This document shows, in pieces, positions 1-6,904 of a stretch of DNA of 37,925 bases; position 1 is the first letter of the stretch; every line of letters starts with the position of its first letter. The notes beneath the pieces are model-generated. The model was given only the letters and a program-made list of their open reading frames with translations, had not been told where the DNA came from and made no database searches. Both the position numbers and the translations under genes were made by a program. Source of the DNA: Alkalibacillus salilacus (GTDB lineage: Bacteria > Bacillota > Bacilli > Bacillales > Alkalibacillaceae); contig NZ_JAUSTQ010000017.1 of assembly GCF_030812915.1 (NCBI RefSeq), positions 1-37,925 on the forward strand, written 5' to 3'.

Positions 1-100
1 ACGACTACTCAAACCTCCAACACCCTCAAACATCTAAAGCATTGTATCACCCAAAGCCATAAACTATAATCGAATCATCACATATTGAAGGAGGCTAATT

Positions 101-352
101 ATGAACCAATCGTACATTGATTTTCCGGATCTTGTTAAGGAATTAAGCGATGAAACCCTGCTCAAAATTGGCAAAGCGACTGGCTCAACTGATTTTGGGG
201 TTCGCTTTTACTACAAAAAACAGCACCCAAAATTTTATAAGAATCGCTTTGCTTTAGAAAAGGCCATTAAACGTATGTGGGCCCATAATGCGTTTAATCA
301 TCGAGAGAGAACAGCTCGAATTCTCGACATCGATTTAGAAACGCTTCGTTAA
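101..352 (+). CDS. Small hypothetical protein, 83 aa
   Basis: I do not recognise this family. The ATG follows a strong AAGGAGG ribosome site at a good distance, so the start is well supported. The product is basic and has no signal peptide or membrane segment. The N-terminal third is acidic and the remainder is rich in Lys, Arg and aromatic residues (YYKKQHPKFYKNRF), which could suit a nucleic-acid-associated protein, but that is inference. It stands alone: upstream lies the window edge, and the next gene has its own promoter. Confidence 0.6.
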   Translation: MNQSYIDFPDLVKELSDETLLKIGKATGSTDFGVRFYYKKQHPKFYKNRFALEKAIKRMWAHNAFNHRERTARILDIDLETLR

Positions 353-612
353 CCAACATGGGGGGAATCGCCCCTATACATAACCTCAATCCCCACCAAA
401 TCAATATCATCACAGAAGATAGCAAACCTAATAACATCTCAACCCTCTAAATCACGTTCCAATCACCATTTCGTTTTCGATTGACTAAAATACGTCATAT
501 TATCATCTCACCACATTATACAAATGAAGGGAACAAAATATTTGACAAACAACTAATTATTCGACCTTGTATACTATATATAGAAATAATAAATATTTAA
601 CAACACTATATA

Positions 613-641
613 TTGATATATACTGCTCCTCTATTTATAAT
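613..641 (+). promoter_or_regulatory. Sigma-A-type promoter for the 39-aa gene
   Basis: TTGATA at 613-618 and TATAAT at 636-641 are separated by exactly 17 bp. The predicted start near 648 lies just upstream of two AAGGAGGTG-type ribosome sites (658-667 and 691-700). The remainder of 353-704 is AT-rich and shows no gene that I can support. Confidence 0.7.
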
Positions 642-704
642 ATAAACTGGAAATGAAAAGGAGGTGACAAAGGTTAAGAATCTATGATCAAAGGAGGTGG
701 AAAG

Positions 705-824
705 ATGGCGAGAATGAGCAAAGCACAACTAAAAAATAAATTGAAGCAACAGGAGCGAAAGATTAACCGTGCTAAAAGAGACTTGGAACGAGAGATTAGA
801 CGGATTAATCGCCAAACAAGATAA
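705..824 (+). CDS. Very small basic protein, 39 aa
   Basis: This gene starts at an ATG just after AAAGGAGGTGG. It encodes a strongly basic, helical peptide beginning MARMSKAQLKNKLKQQ and ending RINRQTR, with spacing of charged residues that suggests one amphipathic helix or short coiled coil. An in-frame ATG at 684 would add seven residues but would place the best ribosome site inside the gene. A sigma-A-type promoter lies at 613-641. The function is unknown. RNA or DNA binding is a guess based on charge. The good promoter and ribosome site argue that the gene is real despite its size. Confidence 0.6.
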   Translation: MARMSKAQLKNKLKQQERKINRAKRDLEREIRRINRQTR

Positions 825-828
825 AAAA

Positions 829-861
829 GCCCTTGTCTATGTAACGGCATAAACAAGGGGC
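829..861. terminator. Hairpin after the 39-aa gene
   Basis: CCCTTGT pairs with ACAAGGG around a 16-nt loop. The plus strand has an A-run before it and no clear T-run after it, so the T-run is on the minus strand. It may be a poor plus-strand terminator or a minus-strand terminator. No minus-strand gene lies close by. Confidence 0.4.
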
Positions 862-949
862 ATGAAAAAATATTGTTGTCTTATTGTATTACAAAATAAT
901 GATAATGTGAAATGCATTCAAAAATAAAAAAGGGGAGCTATTGATTATT

Positions 950-1177
950 ATGTCTCACCAAAATAATATACATGTATTACCTCATGATGACGGTTGGCAG
1001 GTGAAGAGAGCAGGTAATACAAGGGCAAGTAAAATCACACAAACACAACAAGAAGCGATAAATTATGGCGAAGACTTAGCCAAAAATTATAAATCAGAAC
1101 TTATCATACATGGTAAGGATGGCCGTATTCGCGAGAGACGTAGTTACGGTAACGATCCCTACCCTCCACGTGGCTAA
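950..1177 (+). CDS. DUF2188 family protein, 75 aa
   Basis: The sequence matches the DUF2188 pattern from memory: NIHVLPHDDGWQVKR at the N-terminus, a middle segment of the form TQTQQEAINYGEDLAKN, then ELIIHGKDGRIRER and a YGNDPYPP ending. Members are short, soluble and found in many bacteria, with no established biochemical role. The ATG at 950 is 12 nt after AGGGGAG. A TTG at 941 in the same frame is too close to that site, so I prefer the ATG. It is followed by a terminator-like hairpin and appears to be a single-gene unit. Confidence 0.75.
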   Translation: MSHQNNIHVLPHDDGWQVKRAGNTRASKITQTQQEAINYGEDLAKNYKSELIIHGKDGRIRERRSYGNDPYPPRG

Positions 1178-1198
1178 ACTTTAACTATAATCTTCATC

Positions 1199-1238
1199 AA
1201 AGCACTTACCTAACATCATTGTTTGAGGTGGGTGCTTT
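1199..1238 (+). terminator. Probable terminator of the DUF2188 gene
   Basis: AAAGCAC pairs with GTGCTTT and ACCT pairs with AGGT inside it. The T-tract after the stem is weak (TTTGCTTC). The rest of 1240-1492 shows no other gene. Confidence 0.5.
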
Positions 1239-1492
1239 GCTTCATAATTATGTGCTTTAAAACTTAGCTAAAACAATCTACCAAAACTACCGCTCATCCT
1301 CTTCCTATCACTACTTCCTAAATCAACACCATCCACACCTTGTGCCTGTTTTAACTTCCTTTTTGGTCTTTCACATCTAATTTATTACGATTTTGTGACT
1401 ATATACATACATCTATTGAACCCAGAAACTTTTTGAGCTATAACCATATAGGGTATTTAAATATTAAACAACACAACAGGAGGTCACAAACC

Positions 1493-1654
1493 ATGTTTCA
1501 ATTAGACGATCACGCTTTAATCAGGGCCTATAAAGGAGCTAAAATAGCCAAAGCAGAACAAGAATTTATTAATCTATTAGAGAAAGAGTTGCGATACAGA
1601 AAGTTTAATCCGGTTGATATAACAATTGATGAAACTCAACCACAAGAGGATTGA
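1493..1654 (+). CDS. sda: Sda-like inhibitor of sporulation histidine kinase, 53 aa
   Basis: The start follows AGGAGGTC, which favours the ATG at 1493 over upstream alternatives in the same frame. The core LDDHALIRAYKGAKIAKAEQ followed by FINLLEKELRYR fits the Sda helical hairpin, which in Bacillus subtilis binds the dimerisation domain of KinA and stops autophosphorylation when DNA replication is disturbed. The length is close to the usual 46-52 aa, with a short acidic C-terminal tail. Assignment to the family is by pattern recognition. Whether this copy acts on the host kinase is inference. Being in an accessory region, it may be a second copy of a chromosomal gene. Confidence 0.75.
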   Translation: MFQLDDHALIRAYKGAKIAKAEQEFINLLEKELRYRKFNPVDITIDETQPQED

Positions 1655-1747
1655 TATTGATTGATGTTCCTCTAAAAATATAGATATATTTACATATATT
1701 TCAATAAGACCCACCACTTAACCTCTCAGTGATATGACCTACAGCCA

Positions 1748-2950
1748 TTAGTCCTCTAAAGGCTCATCTTTGTATTCTTCAATCCAATAGTCATAATATG
1801 AGTTATCCCATGTCGAGCCGTCATAAAAATCAACTGTTTTGACGACTGAAAGTGCTTGTTCCGCATCATGTGGTGATTCGATTTCCCAACCATTGTCTCT
1901 TCCGAATGTTTCACCTGGTTGAACATTAATGGATTCAGCATTGCCTCTAAATTCGTGGACCTTCCCAGACACACTCATGCTCGGTCTTGTTTTTACGGGA
2001 TAACCATCTTCATCATACACTAAAAATCGCACTTCCATATTTTCAATGGTTTTATCAGATTCATTTCGCAATATCATTTGTAACATATCAGGATAAAGTG
2101 CTTTATGTTCTGCCGATTGTTCAACGATATTCGATTCTTGAACCACAACTAACTGATCTGATTTAGCTTTCTTTATTTCCTCAATACGTTCTTGCTCTTT
2201 AATTTCTGCTAAACGTTTATCATACTCGTCCAACAAAGTAGCAATATCATCGTTATCATCTAATACACGATCCGCTTTTTCTAATACATTAACAGCCTCT
2301 TCAAAGTCTTCCTCATTTGCTAATTGTTTCGCTTCATTCAGTGAATCGCTCTCTAATTCTTGGCTTAACTCATTAATATGTTCCTGTGCTTGTTCATAAT
2401 TTCCCTCATCCTTTTCATTAACGTCCTGAAATTGCGATATCGCACTATGTATTTCACCATCATTCATGAACGTTTCACCTTCACTAAATGCTTGTCGCGA
2501 ATCCTCAATCGTTTGAACATGAGTCAATGAATCATCAATCGTTGAGGCATTCATATCGAATTCTTTTAATTCATTAAGCCAAGATTCAGCATCTTCAAAG
2601 TCAAAGTCTTTCGATATATAACGCTTTTCAATGTTCTCACTTTCATTAAGGACAATGCTTTCAGCTTCATTCATATCCTCTTCACCTTCGAGTTCTTCTT
2701 CAAACACCACATGTGCTTCTTCAAACTCACGACTCTTTAAATGACTTTCAAAAGCATTTAACGGATTATTCAATATTACAGCAAACGATACGACAAGCCC
2801 TATAACAATAACAACAATAGAGGCCATCAGAATCATTGGCTTACGCTGTCTGATCGTTTCATATTTCGATTCATTGGAAGCAGTGTTTAACTCCTGACCA
2901 CATTTATTACAAAACTTACTCCCTTTCTTATTCTTATAATCACAAGTCAA
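1748..2950 (-). CDS. Zinc-ribbon-like, single-span membrane protein with C-terminal DUF5780-like domain
   Basis: The N-terminus carries a partial zinc ribbon (TCDYKNKKGSKFCNKCG). The second pair of cysteines (C-x2-C) is intact, but only one cysteine of the first pair is present. A single membrane helix follows at about residues 38-60 (ILMASIVVIVIGLVVSFAVI). Residues 65-270 are a very acidic, repeat-rich helical region with several FEEA/FEDA units resembling TPR-like segments. The last 120 residues (QMILRNESDKTIENMEVRF onward) look like the DUF5780 beta-domain found at the end of similar Bacillus proteins. The topology implies a cytoplasmic ribbon and an outside stalk and domain. The start is TTG after AGGCGG. 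Function is unknown. Confidence 0.65.
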   Translation of the reverse strand: MTCDYKNKKGSKFCNKCGQELNTASNESKYETIRQRKPMILMASIVVIVIGLVVSFAVILNNPLNAFESHLKSREFEEAHVVFEEELEGEEDMNEAESIVLNESENIEKRYISKDFDFEDAESWLNELKEFDMNASTIDDSLTHVQTIEDSRQAFSEGETFMNDGEIHSAISQFQDVNEKDEGNYEQAQEHINELSQELESDSLNEAKQLANEEDFEEAVNVLEKADRVLDDNDDIATLLDEYDKRLAEIKEQERIEEIKKAKSDQLVVVQESNIVEQSAEHKALYPDMLQMILRNESDKTIENMEVRFLVYDEDGYPVKTRPSMSVSGKVHEFRGNAESINVQPGETFGRDNGWEIESPHDAEQALSVVKTVDFYDGSTWDNSYYDYWIEEYKDEPLED

Positions 2951-3091
2951 TATAATCCGCCTAAAATATGCCTTACCCCCTCCTATTATCTGCTATTTTT
3001 CCTAATTTTTCAACATATTCTTCTGATCACTTGAGTCTAAATAACTATCTTGAAAGACTCTATTTCATACCAAGGTGATTATATTAATGGG

Positions 3092-3120
3092 TTGACATTA
3101 CTAAATCAGAAGCATTATAT
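3092..3120 (+). promoter_or_regulatory. Strong sigma-A-type promoter for a small RNA
   Basis: TTGACA at 3092-3097 and TTATAT at 3115-3120 are spaced by 17 bp. No open reading frame with a ribosome site follows before the terminator near 3211-3245. Confidence 0.7.
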
Positions 3121-3126
3121 TAAGAG

Positions 3127-3246
3127 CAAGCAGGATGCTGTTAACATCCTGCTTAGTAACCAAAACGTCACAAGACGTAGGTTGTTGTTATTCTTGAGTG
3201 TTTTTCTTTGAACTATCTTGCCCCGCCGAGCAAGGTAGTTTTTTTG
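3127..3246 (+). ncRNA. Candidate small RNA, about 120 nt
   Basis: The segment lies between a good promoter (3092-3120) and a good terminator. It can form three stems: AGCAGGATG/CATCCTGCT at 3129-3153, ACGTC/GACGT with a 4-nt loop at 3165-3178, and the terminator stem 3211-3220 with 3231-3240 followed by seven T. The terminator stem contains one G-U pair that works only on the plus strand, which supports this direction. I do not recognise an Rfam family. The remainder of 2951-3488 has no supported gene. Confidence 0.55.
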
Positions 3247-3488
3247 TCTACATAACCATAGGAAGGCAATAACAACTATTGCTAACCTTACCTATATGAA
3301 AAAATCCAGGGATAACATTAAGTAGTTCCGTTTCGGTGGAGAAACATACGAAATAGCATAATGTCAACAACTGTTGTCAATGTGCTTCTTCCTATGTGAA
3401 TTTGTATGTTATTTTCAATGCTGATTTTTTAAACCCAGAGGATAATTGTTATTTTATGTTAAAATAAATATAGAATTGGTGAAAGAAC

Positions 3489-3725
3489 GTGCTTAAACTA
3501 ACGGGCAGATTACTTGAAGAAGGGATTATAAAGGCGAGAGAAAATATGGGATGGTTATTGATTTCAGCCATAGTATTCATGGTCGGTTCATATTTCGTAA
3601 TTATTGGTCTATGGGAAATTAAAGAAGGTAAAGACAGAACAAAATATATAATTTATATGTTAATTGGATTATTTTTGATATTCGTTCTTCCACACATAAT
3701 GCAATTACAAAAGTTTATAGGATAG
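3489..3725 (+). CDS. Small two-span membrane protein, up to 78 aa
   Basis: Two hydrophobic helices are visible: WLLISAIVFMVGSYFVIIGLW and YIIYMLIGLFLIFVLPHIM, joined by a short charged loop (EIKEGKDRTK). The longest reading starts at GTG 3489, with only a weak ribosome site. An ATG at 3546 (20 codons shorter) follows a GGCGAG stretch and would still give both helices. No family is recognised. A perfect 22-bp inverted repeat lies 45 bp past the stop and may end its transcript. Confidence 0.5.
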   Translation: MLKLTGRLLEEGIIKARENMGWLLISAIVFMVGSYFVIIGLWEIKEGKDRTKYIIYMLIGLFLIFVLPHIMQLQKFIG

Positions 3726-3770
3726 TATGTTCTTTATTTTTATAACGGGTGCTTTTGTTCAACAAGAAAA

Positions 3771-3821
3771 TATAAAATAGTACGCTTGGGTAATAAAAAT
3801 ACCCAAGCGTACTATTTTATA
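3771..3821. terminator. Perfect 22-bp inverted repeat between convergent genes
   Basis: Arms 3771-3792 and 3800-3821 are fully complementary around a 7-nt A-rich loop. The stem lies between the plus-strand gene ending at 3725 and the minus-strand gene ending at 3847. AT-rich outer arms give T-tracts on both strands, so it can act as a shared terminator. The matching position in the second copy of this region (7085-7115) retains only one arm. Confidence 0.6.
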
Positions 3822-4201
3822 TCCCTAACATGACGATACTATTGCATTACGCCTCTTTTTCCTGTCTTTCATGACGGAGTAACTTTAAAGTGCCCACTGC
3901 AGATAAAACGACTCCCGCGCCTGCTACGAGGTATTGAAAAAGGCCGATTCCATCAAGAAAGGCTAAAGCCATCATGACTAACATAAGACCGATCATCGTT
4001 AATGTAAGATGAGCATTGTCCATCTAAATCACCTCCAGTTTTAGCGTTATGTTTATTTTAACGTAACATAATCTTTTTGGTAAAAAAAGGATACACAGAC
4101 ATCATTGGTTGATTTTTATGGTATGAAGGGCGATGTTGTCTATGGATGTAAACGTTAAAGCCAATAATGGTTGATATATTTAATAAAAGTTCATATACGT
4201 A
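3821..4201. repeat. Duplicated block A, copy 1 (second copy 7116-7496)
   Basis: This 381-bp block recurs at 7116-7496 with a constant offset of 3295 bp and scattered point differences. It contains the whole 58-aa membrane protein gene, its ribosome site and about 180 bp upstream. Both copies stop matching at the same point (…TACGTA / …TGCGTA), which suggests duplication of a defined unit followed by insertions next to it. Confidence 0.85.
3847..4023 (-). CDS. 58-aa membrane protein, copy 1
   Basis: The gene begins MDNAHLTLTMIGLMLVMM and ends RHERQEKEA, with two hydrophobic segments (about residues 8-24 and 29-47) and a charged C-terminal tail. The ATG follows GGAGGTGATTTAG, an excellent ribosome site. 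A near-identical paralogue lies at 7142-7318. Codon conservation between the copies, with changes mostly conservative, supports real coding. I do not recognise the family. Small two-span proteins of this shape include holin-like toxins, but nothing else here supports that role. Confidence 0.7.
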   Translation of the reverse strand: MDNAHLTLTMIGLMLVMMALAFLDGIGLFQYLVAGAGVVLSAVGTLKLLRHERQEKEA

Positions 4202-4202
4202 G

Positions 4203-4340
4203 TTCAGTTTTAGTATACAAACAATAGAGATATTGTATAAAACGAGGGTTGAATTGCATAGCAATTTGACGTGAATTTTCATCGCTATACCAACGTTTCT
4301 TACATTTTAAGTAGTTATTTACACAGGAAAATGCAACCCG
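4203..4340. repeat. Short structured repeat, copy a
   Basis: This element matches 5757-5872. The shared core includes GAATTG(C/T)ATAGCAATTTGA and TTATTTACACAGGAAAATG. Flanking arms differ between copies but keep complementarity: here GGGTTG (4246-4251) pairs with CAACCC (4334-4339). It begins directly at the edge of duplicated block A. Nothing else supported lies in 4341-4485. Confidence 0.6.
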
Positions 4341-4485
4341 ATTTCCAAAGCCCAAATAATTAATGAAGAATTGCAAAATCACGTGCAAAACTATTGCAAC
4401 TTTGAACTCAAAAAAGATTAATTTTCTTAATAGAAAGTGCTCACTCTTCTTCGATTAATACATCCATTAGTACAATATAGATGAG

Positions 4486-4875
4486 TTATCCTTCTCTTAA
4501 TCCTAAATATCTAATTTCTTTATTATTGACTTTCACGATATAGATATCACTTTTTTCTACCGTTTCGTATATGGTAGTTCCTACTTCTAATTTAGTTGCA
4601 GTGTGGTTTTCAAAATCAGCGCTACTTTCAGTCTGCTTTTTAATCTCGCCAATTTCATCACCTAAAGTTAATTCTTTATCATTAACCCATTCAATATCTT
4701 CTGCATTACTATATACAATATCATTTAAGACAAATATATCGGCATTTTCATTCTCTGTTAAAATTTCTTCGGGAGTTGGATTATCAATAACTGTCTTTTC
4801 TGATGTTGCTTGATTACTACAGGCCACCATTACCACTGATAACATTAAGACCACGGAAACAATTCTTTTTAACAT
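4486..4875 (-). CDS. Small lipoprotein, 129 aa
   Basis: A lipoprotein signal peptide is clear: MLKRIVSVVLMLSVVMVACS, with the lipobox Cys at residue 19. The mature part contains ADIFVLNDIVYSNAEDIEWV, LGDEIGEIKKQ, ATKLEVGTTIYE and a YLGLREG end. I know this pattern from many uncharacterised Bacillus lipoproteins, but have no function to give. The ATG at 4875 is chosen because it follows GGGGG at a suitable spacing. An in-frame ATG 15 bp upstream would put extra polar residues before the signal peptide. It stands alone on the minus strand, inserted between duplicated blocks A and B, in a place that has no gene in the second copy. Confidence 0.7.
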   Translation of the reverse strand: MLKRIVSVVLMLSVVMVACSNQATSEKTVIDNPTPEEILTENENADIFVLNDIVYSNAEDIEWVNDKELTLGDEIGEIKKQTESSADFENHTATKLEVGTTIYETVEKSDIYIVKVNNKEIRYLGLREG

Positions 4876-5004
4876 ATCACATGCCCCCATTTTAGAAATT
4901 AGACGTTGAACAAAAGGTTTTTGTTTCAGCTTATTAAACGCTATTGTTGAGATAGTTAAACAACATTTGATCTTGCTTTTACCTGCAGGCCTCTTTTCTT
5001 TTTT

Positions 5005-5029
5005 GGTAAGTTTGAGTTTTGAGGTGACA
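5005..5029. mobile_element. Remnant right end of the second Tn7-like end family
   Basis: GGTAAGTTTGAGTTTTGAGG followed by TGACA matches the right end of the 528-bp element at 7632-8159. No left end of this family is present nearby, so only a solo end remains. It marks the left edge of duplicated block B copy 1. Confidence 0.55.
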
Positions 5030-5189
5030 ACTATATGCCTTTTGCAGCCTATCTATCGCTCTACCGTCAAACGATTCACTGAATTACATAAGTCTTCCAC
5101 GCTGGTTTAAAAACGTCGTTAGTAGAATGAAACCTAACTCCCCTTACCACCTATATCCTTATAAAAACACCGTTTTTATGTCTCTACTA

Positions 5190-5427
5190 TGTGCATTCAC
5201 AATAAACTCGTAACACAAACCCCGATTTTTACCGATTTTGTTTCAAAAAAATTGTCATGACTTTATTCAAACGCACAATAAACTCGTAACACAAAAACGC
5301 CTGAGAAACGCAGGACAGCAACCTTTTATCCCTTATCTCTCAGACGTCTGTTCTATCTTTATTCTCACGAATTAGCTGATTTGTTATGACTTTTTTATGA
5401 ATGGTACAACTTTATTGTTGGGTTACA
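5190..5427. mobile_element. Mini Tn7-like element 1 (238 bp, non-autonomous)
   Basis: The left end is TGTGCATTCACAATAAACTC and the right end, read inward, is TGTAACCCAACAATAAAGTT. Both have TGT, then 6 nt, then ACAATAAA, the same layout as the Tn7 right end (TGT-GGGCGG-ACAATAAAGTC, from memory). Further TnsB-type sites lie inside (TAATAAA-type and TCATGACTTTATTC at about 5256-5270; ACAATAAACTCGTAACAC at about 5277). A terminator-like stem (ACG-CTGAGA with TCTCAG-CGT) sits between the ends. There is no gene. The flanks are TACTA and TAGTA, so there is no 5-bp direct duplication. Confidence 0.7.
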
Positions 5428-5544
5428 TAGTAGAGAAAAGGATTAGGAGTACAGGAGTAAATGCGTCAGTTAAGATTCTCTTTAGAAACCTCAACACATT
5501 ATCCTTTCAAGGTAAATGAGTCCAAGTTGAAAAAGATCTCTTAC

Positions 5545-5757
5545 TACCTAATAGTCTCGAGCTTATTGAGTATGGTATCAGTATCTCAATAAACTCTCTC
5601 GGGCATTTCATCCCAAAAATGCTTAGTTGAAGCAACATATGAATAAAGTTCATCTTATTTGATCTGTAATGAATATCCATCAGTTAAAACAGAAACATTG
5701 TAACTAATGGTATCTAACCCTGAAATACTAAAAAATCAGGGCGCATTTTACTAAGTA
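5545..5757 (-). pseudogene. Broken 3' copy of the 9029-9733 gene
   Basis: About 70 codons corresponding to the C-terminal part of the 241-aa-class protein are recognisable (for example the regions coding for KMRPDFF, SVLTDGYSLQIT and HFWDEMPE). One T is lost in the run after KMRPD, shifting the frame, and a stop (TAG) follows soon after. A further change alters the region around the original stop. The 5' part is absent and is replaced by repeat copy b. Confidence 0.8.
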
Positions 5758-5872
5758 GTTTAGTTTTGGAGTACAAACAATAAAAGTGTATTATAAAATG
5801 AGCATTGAATTGTATAGCAATTTGATGTTCATTTGTATTTTAAGTCGTTATTTACACAGGAAAATGCTCATT
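5757..5872. repeat. Short structured repeat, copy b
   Basis: This is homologous to 4203-4340. Here AATGAGCATT (5797-5806) pairs perfectly with AATGCTCATT (5863-5872), whereas copy a uses GGGTTG/CAACCC at the same place. The arms have changed together, as expected of a stem kept for structure. Confidence 0.6.
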
Positions 5873-5906
5873 CTTGTTAAACTAACGCCCTCTTTAGTTG
5901 AATAAC
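5873..5906. repeat. Interspersed palindrome, unit 1
   Basis: TTGTTAAACTAA and TTTAGTTGAATAA form the arms around a GCCC-rich centre. Related units occur at 6217-6248 and 6872-6904, and a partial one lies near 4881-4912. The units sit close to the ends or starts of the small minus-strand genes. Confidence 0.6.
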
Positions 5907-5977
5907 TAAATATCATCTAACCCCTATATAAAGGTCTAACATTTTAATCAGACAACGGTATCAATATTGATTAAGTA

Positions 5978-6190
5978 TCATACTTCTTTTATTAGTTTCC
6001 AATCAAGTTTAACTTTTTCAAATAAATCTTCAATATCTTCTCCTATAATCTCACTGGCCGAATCATAGAACTTCCAAAACATAAATTTACCGGTTCCATG
6101 ACCTATATAATAATTCTCGTCTCTATAAATAAAATGAACTTCACTTCCCAAATTTAAAACTTCAATAAATTCCTTATAACTGTAATCCAT
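5978..6190 (-). CDS. Hypothetical protein, 70 aa
   Basis: The ATG at 6190 follows AAAGGAG at 9 nt. A TTG 33 bp upstream in the same frame has no ribosome site. The protein has a compact pattern (SEVHFIYRDENYYIGHGTGK, FMFWKFYDSASE, then an acidic helix EDIEDLFEKVKLD) seen in many short Bacillus proteins of unknown function, some next to toxin or immunity genes. There is no signal or membrane helix. It may be co-transcribed with the upstream gene at 6252-6821 on the same strand, although a palindromic repeat lies between them. Confidence 0.6.
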   Translation of the reverse strand: MDYSYKEFIEVLNLGSEVHFIYRDENYYIGHGTGKFMFWKFYDSASEIIGEDIEDLFEKVKLDWKLIKEV

Positions 6191-6216
6191 ACTTATGAAC
6201 TCCTTTATGCTTTGCT

Positions 6217-6248
6217 TCTTCAACTATTGCCCCCGTTTGTTCAAGAAC
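6217..6248. repeat. Interspersed palindrome, unit 2
   Basis: TTCTTCAACTA and TTTGTTCAAGAA flank a GCCCCC core. The unit lies directly between the 70-aa gene and the upstream membrane protein gene, and it may act as a transcript-processing or attenuating hairpin. Confidence 0.6.
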
Positions 6249-6251
6249 AAT

Positions 6252-6821
6252 TTATTTAGTTTCCTTTTCTTGTAGCCATAGAAACAGGTTTGTAATAAGT
6301 TTCGATACAATGAAAAGTGCCACAAATAATAGAAATAAATGAACATAATTTACTCCCTTAAACATATGGAGCAAGTGGAGTTTTACCATAATTGGTTCTA
6401 ATACAAAGGCAATTATTGCTGATAATATTACAGCGTATAGATAGATATCCTTCTTATGAATTAACGTCCATTGATATAACAACATAAAACACACTGGTAT
6501 CAATGAAGCACTAAAGGAAAATCCCGGTAAAAAGGGGGCGATTTGATAAGGGTATTCCCACAAACCCAGGCTAACAGCGATAGAAGTAGCGTAAGAAAAC
6601 CATACATGATAATTAAGTCCAAAAAAACCAAGAAGTAACATTTTATTTTTATCAATTAAAATGAATAACACGATTAGGGGTACGATTAATAATAGAGTGT
6701 CTAACCAAAATTGCCATACACCAAAGTTCGAAAATGATGTCCAATACTCGTTTTCAAGTTGATTTACCTCTTCAGTCATAGACCTGATTTTATTTAATTG
6801 TTTTAACTGTTCTTCCTTCAC
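6252..6821 (-). CDS. Multi-span membrane protein, 189 aa (CBO0543-like)
   Basis: An N-terminal charged helix (about residues 1-30) is followed by five or six hydrophobic segments: FWLDTLLLIVPLIVLFILI, a second near 60-80, one near 100-120, LYAVILSAIIAFVLEPI and YVHLFLLFVALFIVSKLITN. The layout and the conserved aromatic residues resemble the CBO0543 family of Bacillota membrane proteins, which have no proven function. The GTG start follows GGGAGGG. That ribosome site is partly inside a CCCGATA/TATCGGG hairpin at 6833-6855, which may limit translation. Confidence 0.65.
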   Translation of the reverse strand: MKEEQLKQLNKIRSMTEEVNQLENEYWTSFSNFGVWQFWLDTLLLIVPLIVLFILIDKNKMLLLGFFGLNYHVWFSYATSIAVSLGLWEYPYQIAPFLPGFSFSASLIPVCFMLLYQWTLIHKKDIYLYAVILSAIIAFVLEPIMVKLHLLHMFKGVNYVHLFLLFVALFIVSKLITNLFLWLQEKETK

Positions 6822-6832
6822 TTACTATCCCT

Positions 6833-6855
6833 CCCGATAATGCATAACTATCGGG
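6833..6855 (-). promoter_or_regulatory. Hairpin overlapping the ribosome site of the 6821 gene
   Basis: CCCGATA (6833-6839) pairs with TATCGGG (6849-6855). On the minus strand the second arm joins the GGGAGGG ribosome site, so the stem could hide it. It could also be an upstream terminator relic, but no T-run follows. Confidence 0.4.
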
Positions 6856-6871
6856 TATTTTAACCATTTGT

Positions 6872-6904
6872 TTGTTAAACTATTCTGCCCATTAGTTGAA
6901 TAAC
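6872..6904. repeat. Interspersed palindrome, unit 3
   Basis: TTGTTAAACTA and TTAGTTGAATAA flank TTCTGCCCA. It is closely related to the unit at 5873-5906. The remaining sequence to 7115 holds no gene that I can support. Confidence 0.6.

Larger units (their letters stand above)
5005..5757. repeat. Duplicated block B, copy 1 (second copy 8135-9243)
   Basis: The block carries, in the same order as 8135-9243: a family-2 transposon end, a linker with the small hairpin ATAAAAACACCGTTTTTAT, family-1 mini-element(s), and the 3' part of the gene at 9029-9733. Copy 1 has one mini-element and a broken gene tail. Copy 2 has two mini-elements and the intact gene. Confidence 0.8.

Noticed and set aside
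3847-4023. Type I toxin (holin-like) assignment of the 58-aa membrane proteins
   Set aside because: No overlapping antisense RNA gene or typical toxin sequence is visible. The nearby small RNA is more than 500 bp away and not complementary by eye.
5461-5586. 41-codon frame after AGGAG at 5452
   Set aside because: The start codon is absent in the duplicated copy (ATA at the matching place) and the frame overlaps the pseudogene tail antisense.
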